A DNA stretch of 13,922 nucleotides, from NCBI GenBank assembly GCA_028286505.1, contig JAQBRK010000017.1:1-13922 (forward strand), in the 5' to 3' direction. Position 1 is the stretch's first letter; each line of letters opens with the position of its first letter. The stretch comes from Parcubacteria group bacterium. GTDB taxonomy: Bacteria; Patescibacteriota; Minisyncoccia; Phycocordibacterales; Phycocordibacteraceae. The notes under the pieces were generated by a model, which saw nothing but the letters and a program-made list of their open reading frames with translations, searched no databases and was not told the DNA's origin. The position numbers were made by a program, and so were the translations under genes. This document shows, one piece after another, positions 11,601 through 13,922 of the stretch.

Positions 11601-13922
11601 CACCGGACGTCGCGTTGAATTGGAATCCACCGCTACCGCTGTGGTTTGCGAATTGCACCCAGTCACCTCCTGGAGCTGATGCCCCTGCTCCTGAGCCGAG
11701 CTGGTCGCAGGCCTGACAGATACTGAGTCCATGAGACTGGTCAGACGAATTGCCTGCTGAAGTCACTCGTAGCAGACTCGATTGGATACCACCGTTAACG
11801 CGGAGCAGTCCGGTCATATTGCTTACATCCGAGAATCCGATTCCGACGACTCCGGCGTTATTGACCATAAAGCTCGTTCCCGTTGACGAACCTATGACGA
11901 ACGCGGGACCGGAGACACCACTGGGATTGATAGATACGAGACCCCATGGAGACGTGGAGGCAACCGAGAGAGGACTGTTCGGGATGTTCACGTTGGTCAC
12001 GCTCGTTCCAGAACGAGCGATGGAAAGTGCCGAGGTATTCGTGCTTCCGTTATCGTTCGTAACGAAGAAATCGAACTGGCCGTTATTTGCCCAAAAGTTC
12101 CAACGACGGCTTCCGGCCGCCTGGTCGTTCTCGAAGAGTTCATATCGCGGCGACGGTTCATCGACACGCAGTACCGCCTCGCCCGCGACAGTGCTATAGA
12201 CGGTCAGTGCGCGCGACGGCGAAGTTGTGCCGATACCCACATAACCGTTTGTTGCGAGGAAAATACTCGAGGTAGCGGTGAGCGTCGTGCCGTTTGCCGC
12301 ATAATACGGGAATTGGCCCGTGGTGCCGGAACCCACCGTGCCGGAGCCGCCGCTCGCCGTAAGAGTCGTTCCGACAAGCGAGAGGCCGGAGCCGACTATA
12401 ACGGTCTGTACCGCACTGGTGCCGTTTCCAATCAAGATTCCCGAGAGCGTCGTGGAGCCGGTACCTCCGTTCGCCACCCCCAGCGTTCCCGTCACACCGG
12501 TAGAGAGTGGAAGGCCGGTTGCGTTCGTAAGAACGAGGGTGGAAGGGGTGCCGAGATTCGGAGTGGTCAAAGTTGGCGAGGTGTCGCGGACGACGCTTCC
12601 GGTACCGTTCCAGACAAAGAGCGAGGATGTGGCGATGACGGTCGGTACGGCCGAAGATCCCGTCTGGTTCACCCAGAGGGAGTTTGCTGCAATCGCCGCG
12701 AAGCTAATGCTTGAGGCCGTGCCGCCTATTTGAGCACCGAGAGTGCCCGACGAGGAAAGACCGGTACCGACTGAGAGCGAACTTGTTGCAACGCTCGTTA
12801 GCGCGTTCGTGCCGTTGCCGTAGAGGAGCTGGCCGCTCGTGAAGGTTGCTACACCCGTACCGCCGTTTGCAACAGGTAAGGTGCCCGTTACACCCGTCGA
12901 AAGCGGAAGACCGGTTGCGTTCGTGAGGGTAAGCGCGGAAGGTGTGCCGAGGTTAGGTGTGATGAGGATAGGATTTGTTGCGCGCACGACGTCTCCGGTA
13001 CCCGCCCAGGTGAAGAGTGACGACGTAGCAATCGCGATTACGTTCCCTGTCGCACCGGTCGAGTTACCCAGAATGGAATTCGCGGCGATGGTCGCAAGCT
13101 TCGTGAGCGCCACACCGTTCGCAGTGATGGTGAGTGTACCGTTCGCTCCGCCCACGAGTGCGCCGAAAGTACCGGAGTACGTCAGTTCTGAACCTACAGC
13201 GAGCGAAGTGGTGGCGACGCTCACGAGCTGCTTGCTGGCGTTCGTGTACGTGAGGTTATTTGCCGTAAGACCGCTGTCGATGATGTTACCGATGGTCGCC
13301 GTACCATTAATTGCCGCAGTTCCCGTTGCAGTGAGGTTCGCTGCAAAGATATCTCCGGAGAACAGACCGTTGCCCTGAACCGAGAGCGCTTTGCTTGCGG
13401 AGGTGGTTCCAATACCGAGGTTCACTGCAAAGTTAATCGTGTCGCCCGTAGCGCCGAACGTGAGTGCGCGGCCACCACTCTGTCCCTTAATGGTGGTGTT
13501 TTCCTCGAAGACGAGGTTGGTAGTAACACCGACCGCACCGATGATGACACTTCCACCGAGACCGGTACCGAGCGTCACACCTTCAGAGCCGGTCGTGGTA
13601 TCGATTTTGAAGAGCGGCTTTGCTGTCGTCGATGTCGCAATGGTCCATGCGTATGCGTTGTTGTTCACGACCGTCGTGGTCGCTGCGTTCGCGAACACGA
13701 GATTGGAAAGGTATGAGTTTCCCGAGACGCTTAACTGCGTCGTCGAAGCGTTTGCATTGAACTGCTGTAACGCGCTCCACGAGTTCGCGGTCGTCGTACC
13801 AAACGCAAGCGAGATGGTGTTCGCAGAGTTCACGAGCGGATACGTGAATGAAAGTGCTGCTTGCTTGCCATTGAAGGTTGACCAATCAGTTGAAGAAAGT
13901 GCGCCGCGTATTGAAGCGGATG
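8671..13922 (-). CDS. Giant tail-fibre/adhesin-like protein with internal S74 chaperone domain (5' truncated)
   Basis: At least 1749 residues are visible and the N-terminus lies outside. The frame stays open to 13922 (LSSTDWSTFNGK near the edge), so the GTG at 13833 is not the real start. The N-terminal two thirds carry fibre-type repeats: TPNLGTPS plus LTNATGLPLSTGVTGTL (twice), SGTTGQFPYYA plus TLTATSS (three times), VGIGTxxP motifs and GCYAVNGTCL (twice). Near 10194 the S74 (endosialidase chaperone) motif SDARLKD supplies the Ser and Lys of the self-cleavage dyad, with SYSGFIAQNV and SINAIKEL following. In phage fibres this domain drives trimerisation and then cuts itself off. Here about 500 residues follow it: coiled coils (about 9550-9640), a DUF5011 Ig-like domain (about 8875-9120, PPEITLNGSDPLYV) and a Pro/Thr-rich tail ending VAAAP. 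Likely a secreted or displayed trimeric fibre. Confidence 0.9.
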   Translation of the reverse strand, partial: SASIRGALSSTDWSTFNGKQAALSFTYPLVNSANTISLAFGTTTANSWSALQQFNANASTTQLSVSGNSYLSNLVFANAATTTVVNNNAYAWTIATSTTAKPLFKIDTTTGSEGVTLGTGLGGSVIIGAVGVTTNLVFEENTTIKGQSGGRALTFGATGDTINFAVNLGIGTTSASKALSVQGNGLFSGDIFAANLTATGTAAINGTATIGNIIDSGLTANNLTYTNASKQLVSVATTSLAVGSELTYSGTFGALVGGANGTLTITANGVALTKLATIAANSILGNSTGATGNVIAIATSSLFTWAGTGDVVRATNPILITPNLGTPSALTLTNATGLPLSTGVTGTLPVANGGTGVATFTSGQLLYGNGTNALTSVATSSLSVGTGLSSSGTLGAQIGGTASSISFAAIAANSLWVNQTGSSAVPTVIATSSLFVWNGTGSVVRDTSPTLTTPNLGTPSTLVLTNATGLPLSTGVTGTLGVANGGTGSTTLSGILIGNGTSAVQTVIVGSGLSLVGTTLTASGGSGTVGSGTTGQFPYYAANGTTLTATSSIFLATNGYVGIGTTSPSRALTVYSTVAGEAVLRVDEPSPRYELFENDQAAGSRRWNFWANNGQFDFFVTNDNGSTNTSALSIARSGTSVTNVNIPNSPLSVASTSPWGLVSINPSGVSGPAFVIGSSTGTSFMVNNAGVVGIGFSDVSNMTGLLRVNGGIQSSLLRVTSAGNSSDQSHGLSICQACDQLGSGAGASAPGGDWVQFANHSGSGGFQFNATSGDVFNLMDATAANTSFDVQYRGSSIFKILGAGNVGIGTTTPGTLFSLGSSTSFINLSNTATSTFAFGLNIMNGCYAVNGTCLTNGGGSGTVGSGTTGQFPYYAANGTTLTATSSLFMATSGKIGVGSTSPYANLSVHAAAGSTNTTLFAIGSSTASATTTLFSVDNTGLTAIGNSVGTGDAAFQFASDVNAWAVGYNSSDKSFTIASSTLLTSNAAFTIAKGISSNNIGIGSSTPGSLLSIGSVNGINFSTATSTFSSTGGINLAGGCYAVNGTCLGSGSGTGVVGSGTTGQFPYYAGSGTTLTATSSVFMSAAGNLGLGTTSPYAQLSILGRPGASVGTTLFAIASSSGSNLFSVSGDNVASFGDAATAGDAIFQAGPDTSAWSFGIASTTKSFIIASSTDLSANIALAIAKGGNVGIGTSSPSTILTVGGNVLVGAATAGGTNGTLSVANLASCGGIQTNANGLMSCTSDARLKDVSSAFTAGLDAIRGISPQTYSWKENTANFDGGVSYSGFIAQNVAANIPEASNVNAAGYLQINTTTILAASINAIKELAGRTDMLSLATTSLSARLAVVEQKAAPAPLQTFQVGSLTVTGTSSIASLTANQVRATSFNVAPEVQNYIIGTTSITVRIPNEALTASGDADLYKLATYSLAMTQNLSNRFDALDAKVATLDARLAVLENVSIVVATTTATSTEVAAPANPTAFQNLFSSFGALIQNGIAQFNTLVARQFVASKDVDGTSSAGTGTILSGNTTVVVQNKLVRASSKVFVTFNGPVEGSWYLSEKQQGSFKVTLANAASADVTFDYFIVQTEGQIASAAGANADTVPPEITLNGSDPLYVAVGDTYADPGVIATDAVDGSVEYNLQVNGRTTNNQPTIDTSSSATYTLTYTAFDKSGNFSTKIRTVVVAAPGGSTPAPTPGEGSPAVTSTPTSGTTTPAVAPPASDPTPTPTPTPTPAPAETPGPAPEPIVAAAP
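8738..8761 (+). repeat. Hexanucleotide tandem repeat (GTTGGA)4
   Basis: Four perfect GTTGGA units encode Thr-Pro repeats in the adhesin's C-terminal stalk (coding strand minus). Copy-number change would lengthen or shorten the stalk without a frameshift. Confidence 0.9.
10685..10749 (-). repeat. Adhesin internal repeat, diverged third copy
   Basis: This 65-bp stretch matches the equivalent part of the repeats at 11263-11350 and 12265-12352 at 59 positions. It encodes the SGTTGQFPYYA plus TLTATSS module. Confidence 0.85.
10778..10807 (-). repeat. 30-bp direct repeat encoding GCYAVNGTCL (copy 1)
   Basis: Identical over 30 bp to 11360-11389. The encoded GCYAVNGTCL has two cysteines and lies just before a Gly/Ser linker in each repeat module. 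Confidence 0.85.
11263..11350 (-). repeat. 88-bp adhesin direct repeat (copy 1)
   Basis: Matches 12265-12352 with a single mismatch at a spacing of 1002 bp, in the same orientation and frame. It encodes the TVGSGTTGQFPYYAANGTT region and the following TLTATSS. Confidence 0.9.
11360..11389 (-). repeat. 30-bp direct repeat encoding GCYAVNGTCL (copy 2)
   Basis: Identical over 30 bp to 10778-10807. Confidence 0.85.
12265..12352 (-). repeat. 88-bp adhesin direct repeat (copy 2)
   Basis: Partner of 11263-11350 (one mismatch). Recombination between the two would delete or duplicate 1002 bp, exactly 334 codons, leaving the frame intact. Confidence 0.9.

Noticed and set aside
10685..12352. CRISPR-like repeats or a diversity-generating template
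   Set aside because: The repeats are in-frame coding modules with unequal spacing, and no reverse transcriptase, cas gene or adenine-biased variable region is seen.
13831..13833. GTG at 13833 as the start of the giant adhesin
   Set aside because: The frame stays open to the window edge and encodes fibre-type sequence (LSSTDW) before it; no signal peptide follows the GTG.
8671..13922. Prophage tail-fibre locus
   Set aside because: The adhesin has phage-like repeats and S74, but no other phage structural, packaging or integrase gene is present and neighbours are secreted bacterial surface proteins and metabolic genes.

Overview
The window looks like a chromosomal segment of a Candidatus Patescibacteria (CPR) bacterium, most likely a Parcubacteria-type lineage. 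This is inferred from gene content and style: small tightly packed genes, minimal sugar-phosphate enzymes, a type IV pilin, very large repetitive secreted proteins with an S74 chaperone domain, DUF2341/LamG and glycine-rich surface proteins, and almost no Shine-Dalgarno sequences. TGA is used as a stop (for example at the end of the genes at 8671 and 6888), so the code is standard. Every gene I can support reads on the minus strand.

In the direction of transcription (right to left), the window opens inside a giant adhesin-like protein (13922-8671, N-terminus missing). It has tail-fibre-type repeats, an internal S74 self-cleaving chaperone domain, coiled coils, a DUF5011 Ig-like domain and a Pro/Thr-rich tail. 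It overlaps by 4 bp the start of a secreted DUF2341/LamG protein (8674-7454). Three membrane-anchored paralogues with a PsbP-like domain (7445-6888, 5885-5259, 4161-3595) then alternate with two secreted glycine-rich proteins (6868-5891, 5220-4168). The three secreted proteins that precede a PsbP-like protein all end in a similar short basic/hydrophobic tail, although their main domains differ. This suggests a sorting or docking tail with a paired partner.

Below the surface block are glyceraldehyde-3-phosphate dehydrogenase (3551-2532), a small membrane protein (2519-2253), a type IV pilin-like protein (2251-1736), ribose-5-phosphate isomerase B (1682-1197), a divergent ribulose-phosphate 3-epimerase-like protein (1015-293), and the first codons of a further gene (41-1). 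The two pentose-phosphate enzymes and GAPDH are core carbon metabolism.

The two larger intergenic gaps (42-292 and 1016-1196) are not empty. Each holds one copy of a structured element, in opposite orientations on either side of rpe. The copies share a 45-bp identical core plus two smaller conserved blocks. The linkers between blocks form hairpins of different length, and the outer stems differ in sequence but are each self-complementary. This looks like a structured RNA family or a small mobile repeat, and I do not recognise it.

Six genes carry a -10-like hexamer (TATACT, TACACT or similar) only 6-9 nt before the ATG, with no ribosome-binding site. This suggests leaderless transcription.
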